Below, piece by piece: positions 1 through 9,147 of a stretch of DNA of 64,000 bases (positions within the stretch are counted from its first letter, which is position 1; each line of letters starts with the position of its first letter). Source of the DNA: Thalassia testudinum. Taxonomy: Eukaryota; Streptophyta; Magnoliopsida; Alismatales; Hydrocharitaceae. A program made the position numbers and the translations under genes. The notes beneath the pieces are model-generated. The model saw only the letters and a program-made list of their open reading frames with translations. It did no database searches and was not told where the DNA came from. The stretch spans positions 37,142,501 through 37,206,500 of the forward strand of contig JAZHRO010000013.1 in the NCBI GenBank assembly GCA_037157565.1. Direction: 5' to 3'.

Positions 1-57
1 CTTGGAGATTTCAGATGGGGTGATTAATATGCAAGAGGTCCTGGAATTTGACATGCT
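1..57. other. Left flank of truncated Sirevirus LTR, unidentified
   Basis: Short stretch before homology to the downstream Sirevirus LTR begins. It matches neither the missing upstream part of that LTR nor the Tat LTR into which the element appears inserted at its right end, so this junction is a deletion or recombination breakpoint. Nothing else is recognisable. Confidence 0.4.
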
Positions 58-457
58 TAATTTTGTTGGCTCTATAGGACTGTTGTTTTATTTTATCTTT
101 GTATTTTGGTTGGGTATTCGCTTTGCGAATTCCCGTCTCCTTCGTGGGACAAAATCCTTCTCGTAGAGAGAAGGGGTTGAGGAACGCTACCCTCGTACTT
201 GTAGCGTGGTTGTACTGAGGTTGAATCACCCTCGTTCAAAGTGATTCGTTTAGTGGATTTTGATCAACTTGGTTGATCGGAAAATCCTAACTCGAGAGGG
301 TTAGGTGGTGGTTTTTACCCGGTTTGGGTTTCCACCTAAAAATCTTTGTGTACATTTTGTGATTGCTTATTTTTGTGAGATTGCTTTATATATTTTCAAT
401 TCCGCATTTTTTTGTCACGCTGATCTCACCCCTCCTAGTACAAGGGTAGAACCTTCA
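58..457 (+). mobile_element. 5' LTR remnant of Sirevirus-type copia element (Sire-1)
   Basis: This 400-base segment aligns without gaps to 3331-3730, the end of the full 3' LTR. I saw one substitution by eye (A at the position matching G in the 3' copy, within CTCGT[A/G]GAGAG). It ends in CCTTCA directly before the primer-binding site. About 1.35 kb of its U3, including the promoter, is missing, so this copy is promoterless on its 5' side. The near identity implies a recent insertion. Confidence 0.9.
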
Positions 458-459
458 TT

Positions 460-471
460 TGGTATCAGAGC
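460..471 (+). other. Primer-binding site, initiator tRNA-Met type (Sire-1)
   Basis: TGGTATCAGAGC begins two bases after the LTR end. It is the standard complement of the 3' end of plant initiator tRNA-Met, used by copia elements. Confidence 0.92.
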
Positions 472-515
472 AGGTCTCGCGAAATCGGCGTTACAAACCG
501 GCGAGGATCTAGATC

Positions 516-1544
516 ATGGAGGGAAGCTGTTCCACAAGTAGGATTTCGGAGGGACAGTCCACAACTCGTCCGCCCTACTTTGACGGGAACAACTACAGCT
601 ACTGGAAGCTGAGGATGAGGATGTGGCTTCAAGCCACGGACTTCGCTCTATGGGGACGTTGCGAAGCCTCATACGAGATCCCGAAGCGACCCCAAGGAGG
701 CTACTCGCAGGTGCAGATTCTAGAGCTCTCACTCAACGCAAAGGCAATGAATGCCCTGTATTGCGCGTTGAGTCCGGAAGAGTTCGAGAAAATCCAAGAG
801 TGCACCACCGCCCACGAGATATGGAGGAGGTTGGAAGGCACTCATGACGATTCCAGCTCGGAGGAAGAAGAAGAAAAGGAAGAAACCGCTTGCTTTGGTT
901 TCATGGCCAGAGGAAGCAATAGCGACAGCGACAGCGAAAGCGACTCCGACAATGAGGTAAACCTGGATTTACAAGAAGCTTTTAATGAACTTTTTGAGAT
1001 TAGTAAATCACTTAGGGTAGAAAATAAAGGCATTAAAAAGAACCTTACTTTTCTTAGAAATGAAAATGATAGGTTAGAAATAAAACTTAAGGATCTAGAA
1101 GCTAATCCTAAAAATGATAACCTATTATTAGAAAATCAAAACCTCATCAATGAAAATAATAAATTGATTGAGGAAAATAATAGTCTAAAGTTAGAAATTT
1201 CTGATTTAAAGACTAAGATGGATATTATAGAAAAAGAAATCGCATGTCTTAGGGAAAACTCTAACAAATTAATCAATAAAGTAGATAATTTTTATAGCCC
1301 TAAGATTGAGAAAGGATCTCCATCAAGGAGACCTTCTAACAAATCCGGATCCAAGCTCACTTGGATACCGAAGAAAAAATTAGAATCTTGTTTTGTAGGG
1401 TTCAGGGATGACTACAACATAAAGGACTGGACCTACAAGCTCAAGGCTGGTCAACTTAAGTTGGGAGAACCAATGAGTAGACCAAGGAGGAGAAGAAGAA
1501 GACCGACGAGACGGCGAACAAATGACGGACCCGCCGCACGTTGA
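516..1544 (+). CDS. gag: Internally deleted Sirevirus-type Gag (342 aa)
   Basis: Open frame starting 45 bases after the primer site. The first ~110 residues are the N-terminal Gag region (UBN2/DUF4219-like, with the motif FDGNNYSYWKLRM). They match the Gag of the J copy at 49671-50834. The protein then jumps, in frame, from the residues after EIWRRLEGTH to the acidic DDSSSEEEEE tract. About 190 residues are missing, including the rest of the capsid-like region and the CCHC knuckle. The C-terminal half is an Asn/Leu/Glu-rich coiled coil, then WIPKKKL and an Arg-rich tail. It should not bind RNA by the usual knuckle. No protease, integrase or RT follows: the frame ends about 160 bases before the polypurine array. 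Whether any protein is made is unknown; conserved synteny makes the gag call firm. Confidence 0.85.
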   Translation: MEGSCSTSRISEGQSTTRPPYFDGNNYSYWKLRMRMWLQATDFALWGRCEASYEIPKRPQGGYSQVQILELSLNAKAMNALYCALSPEEFEKIQECTTAHEIWRRLEGTHDDSSSEEEEEKEETACFGFMARGSNSDSDSESDSDNEVNLDLQEAFNELFEISKSLRVENKGIKKNLTFLRNENDRLEIKLKDLEANPKNDNLLLENQNLINENNKLIEENNSLKLEISDLKTKMDIIEKEIACLRENSNKLINKVDNFYSPKIEKGSPSRRPSNKSGSKLTWIPKKKLESCFVGFRDDYNIKDWTYKLKAGQLKLGEPMSRPRRRRRRPTRRRTNDGPAAR

Positions 1545-1703
1545 CCACCGGATTGGAGACCGGCGTCGATGCCCGGGCCTCCAAGCTACGGATGGGAGCC
1601 CCATCCGATGTGGCATCCACCACCACCATTCGGGCCATTTTATTGGCCATGGTAGGTGAGGTAAAAATTCTTAACCCTATCTTATTATCATAAGCATTTA
1701 GAT
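1545..1703 (+). other. Sire-1 3' untranslated internal region
   Basis: Noncoding, between the gag stop and the first purine tract. There is no trace of pol, so the deletion of protease-integrase-RT-RNase H lies within or just after the gag C-terminus. Confidence 0.6.
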
Positions 1704-1983
1704 AGGGGGAGTTAAAAAATAATGAGCTAATTGTCAATTTTTAAGGGGGAGAAATAAGGTAGCTAAATTTCCTTTAGTAAGGGGGAGAAAAATAATAGCT
1801 ATCGCATTGTTACAAAAAGGGGGAGAATATTACCTTTGTTAAAATAAACTCATAGAAGAGCATGTTTTAAGGGGGAGTTATAGGAAATGTAAAATCAATT
1901 AAACCTTTTTGATAATGTCAAAAAGGGGGAGGATTTTTATGCATTATTATTTATGGTTTTGTCATCATCAAAAAGGGGGAGAT
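1704..1983 (+). repeat. Array of seven polypurine tracts (GGGGGAG)
   Basis: GGGGGAG occurs at 1705-1711, 1745-1751, 1781-1787, 1819-1825, 1871-1877, 1925-1931 and 1975-1981. Six of the seven are AAGGGGGAG. The last lies two bases before the 3' LTR and is the expected plus-strand primer. Repeated polypurine tracts before the 3' LTR are a published hallmark of Sireviruses. Spacing is roughly 36 to 54 bases in AT-rich sequence. Confidence 0.9.
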
Positions 1984-2610
1984 TGTTGGTGCTAGAGCAC
2001 CACGATCATTTGTTTTGATGATAACAAAACACGTGTTATTTAACATTTGCAATTTGAGTCCTAGATTTCAGATCAATTGCAAATGAGGACGTGTTTAGAC
2101 GGAGTTCAAGCTCGCATCCAGGACGGATTGGAGGAGCTTGACGGAAAACACAGGAGGTTCGCGTGGAGCGAAAGATTGGAGATGGAAGACAAGAAGAATA
2201 GGATAGATTCTTTTTTTATCCTTTCATTTATCTTTTGTATTTATTTTCTTGCTCTTTTTGATTCCTTAGAACATTATGTTAAAGAGCCTCAAAGTACCCT
2301 AAAAGTAGTCCTAGGAACACCTGCACAACCCTAGGATACTTAGGTTTTCTGTAGAATACTTAGAAAACCAATATAGGGCTCAAACAGCATTTCCAGACAT
2401 CTAATCCAAAAATCAGACGTCTGATAAAGAATTTTAAGACGTCTGACTGTTGTTTCAGACGTCCGATAACTGTTAGGCTGGACATAGTTAGTTCTGTCTG
2501 ATGAAATCAGACGTCCAGACCTTAGACCAGACGTCTTAGAAGACGTCTGATGGATTTTCCAGACGTCCAGATAGTGGACCGTTGGCTAACTTAGCAAGCA
2601 CGGCAGTATA

Positions 2611-2621
2611 TGACCGTTAGA
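2611..2621 (-). promoter_or_regulatory. MSA-type (MYB3R) box in Sire-1 U3
   Basis: On the minus strand this reads TCTAACGGTCA, an exact fit to the plant mitosis-specific activator consensus YCYAACGGYYA. The same box is at 17416-17426 and 48521-48531 in the other Sirevirus LTRs. Confidence 0.5.
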
Positions 2622-2994
2622 GCCTTATCAGACGTCCATAGGTCTTCCCAGACGTCTGATAAATGACCGTTTTGCCTCGGCTGCCCCAAAATCTCTTCTC
2701 AGAGATTTTCTAGCCGTTGCAACGTTTGGAAATCAATTCCCACGGTAAAAGTAGGTTTCCAGACATCCAGACTTAGTGCCAGACGTCCTCTATGTCGTCT
2801 GATGGACTTGTACAAAAACCCTGTTTAGATCTGATCCAAGTCAGGGAGAAACCCGCCCAAAATCAGACGTCTGACCTTTGAATCAGACGTCTTATAGTGA
2901 ACTTCCAGACGTCTGATGCTAGAATTAGACGTCCGATAAGCCTGTCAGAACAATGATTGTTCCTGATTTCGGGCTGATTCTCTTGGACTTTGTT

Positions 2995-3005
2995 CCCAAC
3001 GGCTA
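2995..3005 (+). promoter_or_regulatory. MSA-type (MYB3R) box near Sire-1 TATA
   Basis: CCCAACGGCTA fits YCYAACGGYYA exactly, 40 bases upstream of the TATA-like box. It is conserved at 17780-17790 and 48905-48915. Confidence 0.5.
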
Positions 3006-3044
3006 TAGAACCTTTCCTAAGCCTTCTAAAGCCTTCCTAAGGCC

Positions 3045-3054
3045 TCTACAAATA
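3045..3054 (+). promoter_or_regulatory. Degenerate TATA box of Sire-1 3' LTR
   Basis: CTACAAATAG occupies the position of CTATAAATAG in the solo LTR (17831-17840) and in J (48956-48965). One T-to-C change has weakened the box in this youngest-looking copy. Confidence 0.65.
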
Positions 3055-3730
3055 GAGGGGAACCATTGTAACAGAGACACAAGAGACACACTTAGAAAAA
3101 CAAGACACACACCTTGCAATACACTTTCAAACCTTTTGTGTCCAAAGAAAAGACTCTCTTGCTCTCCAAGCTCAAGCTCCATTTTCTGGAGAGCATTCAA
3201 CCGTTGCGCACCCGCTCTCCCGCCGTAGATAACGAGAGCGACGTAGCGCCATCGCGTGGCACACGCACCGCGTCATCGTCGACGCACTCCTTGTAGAGGG
3301 GAGTTTCCTATTTCCTATAGAAGCTAGGTTTAATTTTGTTGGCTCTATAGGACTGTTGTTTTATTTTATCTTTGTATTTTGGTTGGGTATTCGCTTTGCG
3401 AATTCCCGTCTCCTTCGTGGGACAAAATCCTTCTCGTGGAGAGAAGGGGTTGAGGAACGCTACCCTCGTACTTGTAGCGTGGTTGTACTGAGGTTGAATC
3501 ACCCTCGTTCAAAGTGATTCGTTTAGTGGATTTTGATCAACTTGGTTGATCGGAAAATCCTAACTCGAGAGGGTTAGGTGGTGGTTTTTACCCGGTTTGG
3601 GTTTCCACCTAAAAATCTTTGTGTACATTTTGTGATTGCTTATTTTTGTGAGATTGCTTTATATATTTTCAATTCCGCATTTTTTTGTCACGCTGATCTC
3701 ACCCCTCCTAGTACAAGGGTAGAACCTTCA

Positions 3731-5403
3731 AGAATTGCATTACATACTATAAATATTGCATAAGATGCATCATCTTGCATTTAGAGTAGTTTGAATAAAA
3801 TGGAAGTTAATTGTCTCCTTTTATGTTCATGGATAGGGCAAACTTTTTATCGGAACCTCGGATTGAAGATCTAACCGTACAGATGTGATCAGGGCGACGA
3901 TTGGAGTTCAACGACTCCAAGATCGCCATAATCAGACATCTGTAGCATCAGATAGTGACCGAGGAACCCTAGAAGATCAAGGGCCAAGATGGTCTGAATC
4001 CACACTTCAAACGACAAATTCGACCACACGGATGGATTCGGATCGACGATCGCAGCCTAACGGCGCGAAAATCGACTCAATCCGACATTCGTGGCACCAT
4101 CTACATCATCCAGAAGATGTACGACCAAGATGGCGCCACGTGGCGCAATCTCAGCCGTCTAACCGGCCCTCAGGATCGCCGCTGCCTCTCCAAAGAAAAT
4201 CCAACTTGCGATCTGGGCCGTTGGATCTTAATCCCACAGCCATGAGCACGCGTCGCTAAAATCATCTCCGCGACCAACTCTCCTCCACAGCGCAGCGGGC
4301 GAGCGGGTGCGAGGAGAGTCATATCGTCATCGAACGGCTGTGCGCGCCAGATAGCGCTCACGCGCTATTAGACGTGGCATCGCACGCGATGGGGCGCACG
4401 CTGAGGAGCGGGCGAAGGCGCGATTTAAGCCGTCCGATCACGCGATCGAACGGCTGAGATCGGCTGGACGTGCGCGTGCGTTGAATGCGCGAGCAAGCGA
4501 GCAGGCGCGCACGCGCCACCCACTACGTCCACGTTCGGACCTTTAGCGACGGTTTTATCCGTCACTAAAGGTCCTGAATTAATGTTTTTAAAATTGGAAT
4601 GACCAAAATGCCCCCACTCCTTGCAACTATAAAAGGAGATCCCCCTCTATATGAAATTTTCATCCCTTCCTTCTCTTCTCTCCCTCTCCAAAGCTCAAGA
4701 GAAGCTTGTCCCACACCCGGGATGCTTCTCGCGAAATAAAGTCAATTTTTCGTCCCCCTTTCGGAAGCGGATCCCGCGACAACGACGACGTGCTGCCCTG
4801 TTCCCGTTCTTCCCGCTTCGTTCTCCTTCGTCCTGCTTCGTCCTCCTTCGTCCAGGCGTCGTCCCGTCCAGCTCGTCCTCCAAGCGACTGTCGAGGAAGA
4901 TATTTCTCTCCCCATTCTTTTACTGCTTTCTAGAGTAGTTCGGCTCGTCCTCCAAGCAACCGTCGAGGAAGATATCTCTCTCCCCATTCTTTTTACTGCT
5001 TTCTAGAGTAAATTTACTACTGCTTTCTAGAGTAGATTTACTACTTTCTAGTATAATCATTTTTCCGCTTTTTAGTAGTAATGTTTAGTGTAACAAACAA
5101 TCTTTTTAATGATGAATTCCATGTTCATTCTACATTTTTTTTTTTTTTTTGTAATATTCTCTCTCTTACTCTCTCTCTTCTATTTATTGTAAATAGATAA
5201 ATAGTTTTAATCAATTAATTTACTTTGTGATAAATAAAACAAACGTGAATTTTTTAAATCAGATGTCCGCCTCCCTGTGTTCGACCCAGGATTTCCATTC
5301 TGGTATAAATTTTTTTTGTTGAACATGAGTTCTTCGCTTTCAAACTATAACGACAAGGTTTTCAAAACCAAACACATTAGCATAGCAATCCGATCATTCA
5401 ACA
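3731..5403 (+). mobile_element. Athila/Tat-type LTR, 5'-truncated by Sire-1 (D1)
   Basis: Homologous throughout, in inverted orientation, to the solo LTR at 42780-44565. Sire-1 cuts it about 65 bases after its expected start. It has a GC-rich U3 with repeated AACGGC and CCGTTGGATC motifs, a TATA box (TATAAAA, 4628-4634), a CT-rich leader with a CGTCGAGGAAGATAT duplication, an AT-rich part and a CCTCCCTGTGTTCGACC block near the end, typical of Tat LTRs. It ends TTCAACA and is followed by a primer site. Confidence 0.82.
4537..4574 (+). repeat. Inverted repeat upstream of TATA in LTR D1
   Basis: Arms GGACCTTTAGCGACGG and CCGTCACTAAAGGTCC pair over 16 positions with one mismatch around a TTTTAT loop. 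It lies about 55 bases upstream of TATAAAA. The homologous hairpin is at about 43599-43637. The GCGACGG/CCGTCAC core resembles subterminal repeats of CACTA transposons. Confidence 0.75.
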
Positions 5404-5407
5404 TTTT

Positions 5408-5426
5408 TGCACCGTTGCCAGGGATT
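5408..5426 (+). other. Degenerate tRNA-Asp-type primer site after LTR D1
   Basis: TGCACCGTTGCCAGGGATT lies four bases after the LTR end. It matches TGGCGCCGTTGCCGGGGAT with a few substitutions. This identifies D1 as a 5' LTR of an Athila/Tat-type element. Confidence 0.65.
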
Positions 5427-6520
5427 CAACATTAGCCCAAATGTGGTCTCTAAGTTTTAACCCTAAAGGTGTAACCTAGGGTTCATGAATTCTAGGGATT
5501 TCTTCTTTTGTTTTCATCAGACCACAAAAATTACAATCAGTTCTCTAGTAAAATTTGGAATCCAATTAACTTGAAATCAAGCGAGTATATTCCTTTTTTA
5601 ATTATCTTTTCAGATAATCTTTTATTCTTTAATTTTTACTATTTCAACCAAATTTTTAGAGATTTTTGAATGTTTGGGGGTCAGGTCTAGAATTTTGATC
5701 CTTGGTAGGTTTTTTGCTTTGAAACAGTATCAAATGACTATCAAAAATTCAGGAAAAATATGAAAAATGAAGTCAATGAGATCAACTTTCAAACCCCACC
5801 ATTTTTAGTCAAAACATATTCAAGGATTGCTTGAAATTTCTTTTTGAATTTTGACAATTCTCGAATTTGGGACAGTCTGACCCCCTTGCACTTCGCGAAT
5901 TTTCAAAAATGGTATACTTGGAATTTTTTCAAAAGAATAGTGCCGTTTGAAAGATGGTTTGAAAATGAAGGTCTAGCTCGAATTTAAGAATTTTTTTTTC
6001 ACTAACTTTTCGAAAATCGAATTTTTAAAATAGACTTTGAAATCTAACTGAAAATCAGAGCATGATGGAAAAGCTTTTAAAGAATGTTTGAGCTTAAAAT
6101 CCAAACTTTCCACAAAAAAATTTTTTTTTTCAAAAACTTTTGCACATTTTTTTTCTTTTTTTTTGAAGAAAAAAAAATTCTTTCAAAGGGTTTTCAAAAT
6201 TTTTTTTTTTGCTTCTTTTTCACACTATCCTAGGATTCAAAAAGAAACCTAATCTAGATTTTTTTAATTTTTTTTTCAAGAAAATGAATAAGTTTCTTTT
6301 TTCTTTTTTTTTTCGAAAGAAATTGCAGGAAGTAAATCTAATCCTAGGGTTCAGAAGAAAACCTAGCCTAAGAAGAGATGTGCACCTGATTTCTTTTTTC
6401 GCGCTCGTTGTGTGCGCAAATCCCATTTTTTTCTGCATTGTCCCGCACATCCAAAACAAAGTAGAGAAAGATTTGTCAGAAACAATTCAAGAGATCGAAA
6501 TCAAAGAAAATGACATCGCC
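5427..6520. other. AT-rich Tat internal remnants, no gene seen
   Basis: About 1.1 kb between two facing Tat primer sites (plus at 5408, minus at 6521). It holds long T and A homopolymer runs around 6110-6330 and loose repeats such as CCTAGGATTC/CCTAGGGTTC. It should contain a junction between the leader of the plus element D1 and that of the minus element D2, but I cannot place it. Open frames here are low-complexity Phe/Lys strings and do not resemble Gag. Confidence 0.5.
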
Positions 6521-6538
6521 TCCCCGGCAACGACGCCA
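6521..6538 (-). other. tRNA-Asp-type primer site of minus-strand Tat element D2
   Basis: On the minus strand it reads TGGCGTCGTTGCCGGGGA, one mismatch from the tRNA-Asp complement seen intact at 58867-58884. Confidence 0.8.
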
Positions 6539-6540
6539 TT

Positions 6541-7121
6541 TGACGAAAAGCCGTTCTCGTGCATTTGAAAGTCGTCGAAATTGTAGTATAGTCACGCAAA
6601 AACGTTCGTCAAAAATAAGTTTGTAAAAATAATGAGACTTTAAGTCACGGTCGTTCGTCTCTGGGAGGCGTTTGCTTAATTCTGAAATTGATCTTTTATC
6701 TCTCTACTTTATTTAAAATCGTACATCGGTTTCCAATCTTCGGATTAAGACTTCGCCACTTATATTATGAATTATGATTACGTATGCATGCGTTAAATAG
6801 ATAACAAAGGTAAAAGTATGAGTTTCGGTGTGCACAATTCTAGTTACGTGGTGGCTATTTACAGAAAATACATCTATATTTAGGTTTTCTATATTTTCCG
6901 AAACCGACATGCTTGTTGCAAAATATATATATAAGTGAAAAATAGGCAACTTGAATCACACAGAAGAGATGGCAACCAATAAACTCATGGTGATTTCCAA
7001 CATGGAGATATGTATAAAAATATATCTTTTATTCATTCATTCAGAGAAGTGTTTGCAACATGGAATGTAGAGGAAAGCTTGTACAGGAATGCTTGAAAAT
7101 GTAAATCTGGCTAACAGAAAA
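6541..7121 (-). mobile_element. Truncated Tat-type LTR (D2)
   Basis: Begins TGACGAAAAG two bases beyond the minus primer site; in element sense it ends TTCGTCA. A CTGGGAGGCG block about 115 bases in matches the CCTCCC...CGAC block seen near the end of other Tat LTRs. It is cut at 7121 by LTR M, so only about 580 bp of its 3' part remains. Confidence 0.6.
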
Positions 7122-7340
7122 TGATTGAATACAGGAATTAATTGTTGTTACAACGAGATTGTGTTTTTAAAAGGATATTCGTTTCAGTATAGTTTGAAAA
7201 CATCGTATAAACAATTATCAAATTTTATTACTCGAAATTCAAAAACTTACAAGGTCGAACTCAGGGAGCAAATTGGTATTTCAGAAGCAAAATCACAATC
7301 TCAAATTTTACTTGAAGGATAATGTTCAATAATAATGCAA
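7122..7340 (-). mobile_element. LTR M, distal part (3' end in element sense)
   Basis: Starts TGATTG, the reverse complement of the CAATCA at the other end of M (24019). GGTCGAACTCAGGGAG, a Tat-LTR hallmark, begins about 130 bases in. The boundary with LTR X is approximate. The body continues at 22269 after the X/Tek-A insertions. Confidence 0.5.
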
Positions 7341-8149
7341 TGTATATAAATGCTAGAGAGGAAAATGTAAAAAGAAATGGATTTTTCTCTTTTCCTCCTT
7401 CTCTTCTCTCTTTTTCTTTGCTTTCGCTTCCTTCTATTCTTTCTCTGTCTTTCCTTTCTCAGACGTCTGATTCTGTGAATCAGACGTCTTAACTGGCGAT
7501 TGCTATAGTACTTCTTTTCTTCTTCACTTTTCTTTCTCTCTTCCTTCTCTTCTTCAGCTTCTCTTTGCTGTGCCTCCTCCTTCTTCTTCTTTCTCTGCTG
7601 TAGCTCCTTCTTCCTCTACCTTGAGCTTTGGCTACGTCTTCAGTTTTTCTTCCTTGGCCTCTGCAGTTTCCCTTCTCTTTCTTCTTCTTCTGATTTCTAT
7701 GACTAAGTCCTTCCTTCTCCTTCCTCTTTGCCACTCCTGACTTCAACTCTTCCTCTTCAGCAGCACCTTCCTCTCCCTTAGCTGCTCCTGCCTTCAGCTT
7801 CCTTCCGCAGCTTCTTCTTCACAGCTGCCTCTTCCTTCTCCTTCTTTCCCTGCACAGAGCGAAGCAAAACCTACCCCAACCCTCCCCCGCGTCACTCTCT
7901 CTACTTCTCTCTTCTCTCTCTCAGAGCCAGACAATCGGGTATACAGGTCAGGTTATGCACGCCCAGGTCCAAGCGCACCGGCGTGGGTGGTGCGCGAGGA
8001 GTGTAGGGTAAACGGGTCAGCCAGGTCCGCGTAGGAGTGGTCGCGGACGAGGCAAGTGTATGTGGGCGAGAGACCTCACCCAATGCACTGGAGGCGAAGA
8101 GCTAAAAGCACAAAAACAATAAAAAGCACTTACCGCATGCCTGAGTTTC

Positions 8150-8160
8150 CGAGGTGGGAC
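8150..8160 (-). promoter_or_regulatory. snRNA-USE-like motif in LTR X copy 1
   Basis: On minus it reads GTCCCACCTCG, one base from the plant U-snRNA upstream sequence element RTCCCACATCG. It is conserved in the second X copy at 63646-63656. No snRNA gene was seen nearby. Confidence 0.25.
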
Positions 8161-9142
8161 TAAATGTCCCACCCGCTTCTTTGTACGCCCGCAGGGAAGA
8201 ACTTTGCCCAATTGCTGCTGCAGTGATTCCTCTTCAGGCCTCTCACTTGTCTGGATGCACGCGCGAGACCATCCCGCACCGCTTGGACTCGTTCGCCTGG
8301 AGCGCAGCAGCCTGGGGTGAAGCAGCAAGCAAGCTCGCTCGAGCTTCAATGGCGGAGAGGGGGTCGACACCTGTCAACACGAATATGGCCTTACGGCCTT
8401 GTCAAACCACAGGAAAACCTTCGTAGTGTCATAGCGAAGGTGAGGAGGGGGTCAGTGTGGCTCAGAACGGCCTAGGTGTGCATGCCTTGGTTGGACTGTG
8501 ACCGTGGGTGTGGGGTTGTTCGGTGGAGGTATGGAGTGTGTGTGGCGGGCAGTGGAGATGGGGAAAGTGCTCAGTGGAAGGTGGTGGAGATTCTGAGGGG
8601 TTTGGCGAGGTGGATGGAGGCATGGAGCGATAGGAACACCTCACCGGTGATCTGGTCGGAGGTGAGAACGATGGTGGTGGTCAATGGCAGTTGAGGAATC
8701 AAAAGTGTGAATTAAAAGAGAGGAAATGAAGAGGGGGAGAGGAGGAACTTATCTAGGGTATTTGGAGCGAAGGGGGAATGTGGAGGGCGAGCAGCACGTG
8801 TTTGCCATCGCCGGAGACAAAGACCCTGAGATGGAGAGGCGGCGATGACGAGGAGGTTAGAGAGGCTCACGTAGGTACGGCGCGATGTGGACGAGTGAGG
8901 TAGAGATGGCTCTGCCACTGGTACAGTGGTAAAGCAACATGAAGAGGGAGGGAGAGTTGCCGGAGCCTGCGGGTAAATGGTCAGAGGAGGAGGAGACGAA
9001 TTTGGGGGGTTATCTCTGGCCAAAACAAGCTTGGAAGTTGCGAAATGATCTGGGTTTCCTTAAATAGGCACGAGCAGGAGGTCATTTGCAAGGAGGCGAC
9101 CAAAAAGTCATCATCGGAGGCATGGCTGGAGGGGAACCCATA

Positions 9143-9147
9143 CCTCT
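9143..9147 (+). repeat. Target-site duplication CCTCT, left of Tek-A
   Basis: CCTCT abuts the Tek-A end at 9148 and recurs at 21419-21423 beyond the other end. Confidence 0.9.

Larger units (their letters stand above)
1984..3730 (+). mobile_element. Complete 3' LTR of Sire-1 (1747 bp)
   Basis: Starts TGTTGGTGCTAGAGCACC right after the terminal polypurine tract and ends CCTTCA. A G-box palindrome (AACACGTGTT, 2028-2037) lies near the start. U3 (about 2390-2945) carries roughly eighteen copies or near-copies of CAGACGTCTG, followed by an MSA-type box and a TATA-like box, then an R/U5 region with GATCAACttgGTTGATC. It is flanked on the right by AGAAT; no left target duplication is available because the 5' LTR is truncated. 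Confidence 0.93.
7341..9147 (-). mobile_element. Unclassified LTR X, copy 1, distal part
   Basis: Co-linear in reverse complement with the X copy that starts at 61815. The GGGACTAAATGTCCC block is about 1827 bases from the LTR start here and about 1830 in the other copy. The TATA-like box (CCTATTTAAGG on minus, 9059-9069) also falls at the same offset as TATAAATA at 62745-62752. The left part is low-complexity CT-rich DNA with CAGACGTCTG at 7460-7469. The exact end near 7.3-7.5 kb is not resolved. Confidence 0.6.

Noticed and set aside
2077..2334. 85-residue frame in Sire-1 3' LTR
   Set aside because: Within U3, not kept in the two other Sirevirus LTRs, and no domain is visible.
2390..2945. 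Regularly repeated CAGACGTCTG considered as a CRISPR-like array
   Set aside because: The repeat is only 10 bases, spacing is irregular, the copies are degenerate and they occur inside eukaryotic LTRs.
4537..4574. Possible complete MITE or CACTA insertion
   Set aside because: Only a 38-base inverted repeat is present, with no CACTA terminus or 3-bp target duplication, and it is shared by both family copies, so it is treated as part of the LTR.
6209..6568. 119-residue Phe/Lys frame
   Set aside because: T-rich and A-rich homopolymers in the Tat leader. It overlaps the minus-strand primer-binding site, and nothing resembles Gag.
7489..7746. Lys/Arg-rich 85-residue minus-strand frame
   Set aside because: Translation of a CTT/CTC-rich low-complexity tract in LTR X; no motif beyond composition.
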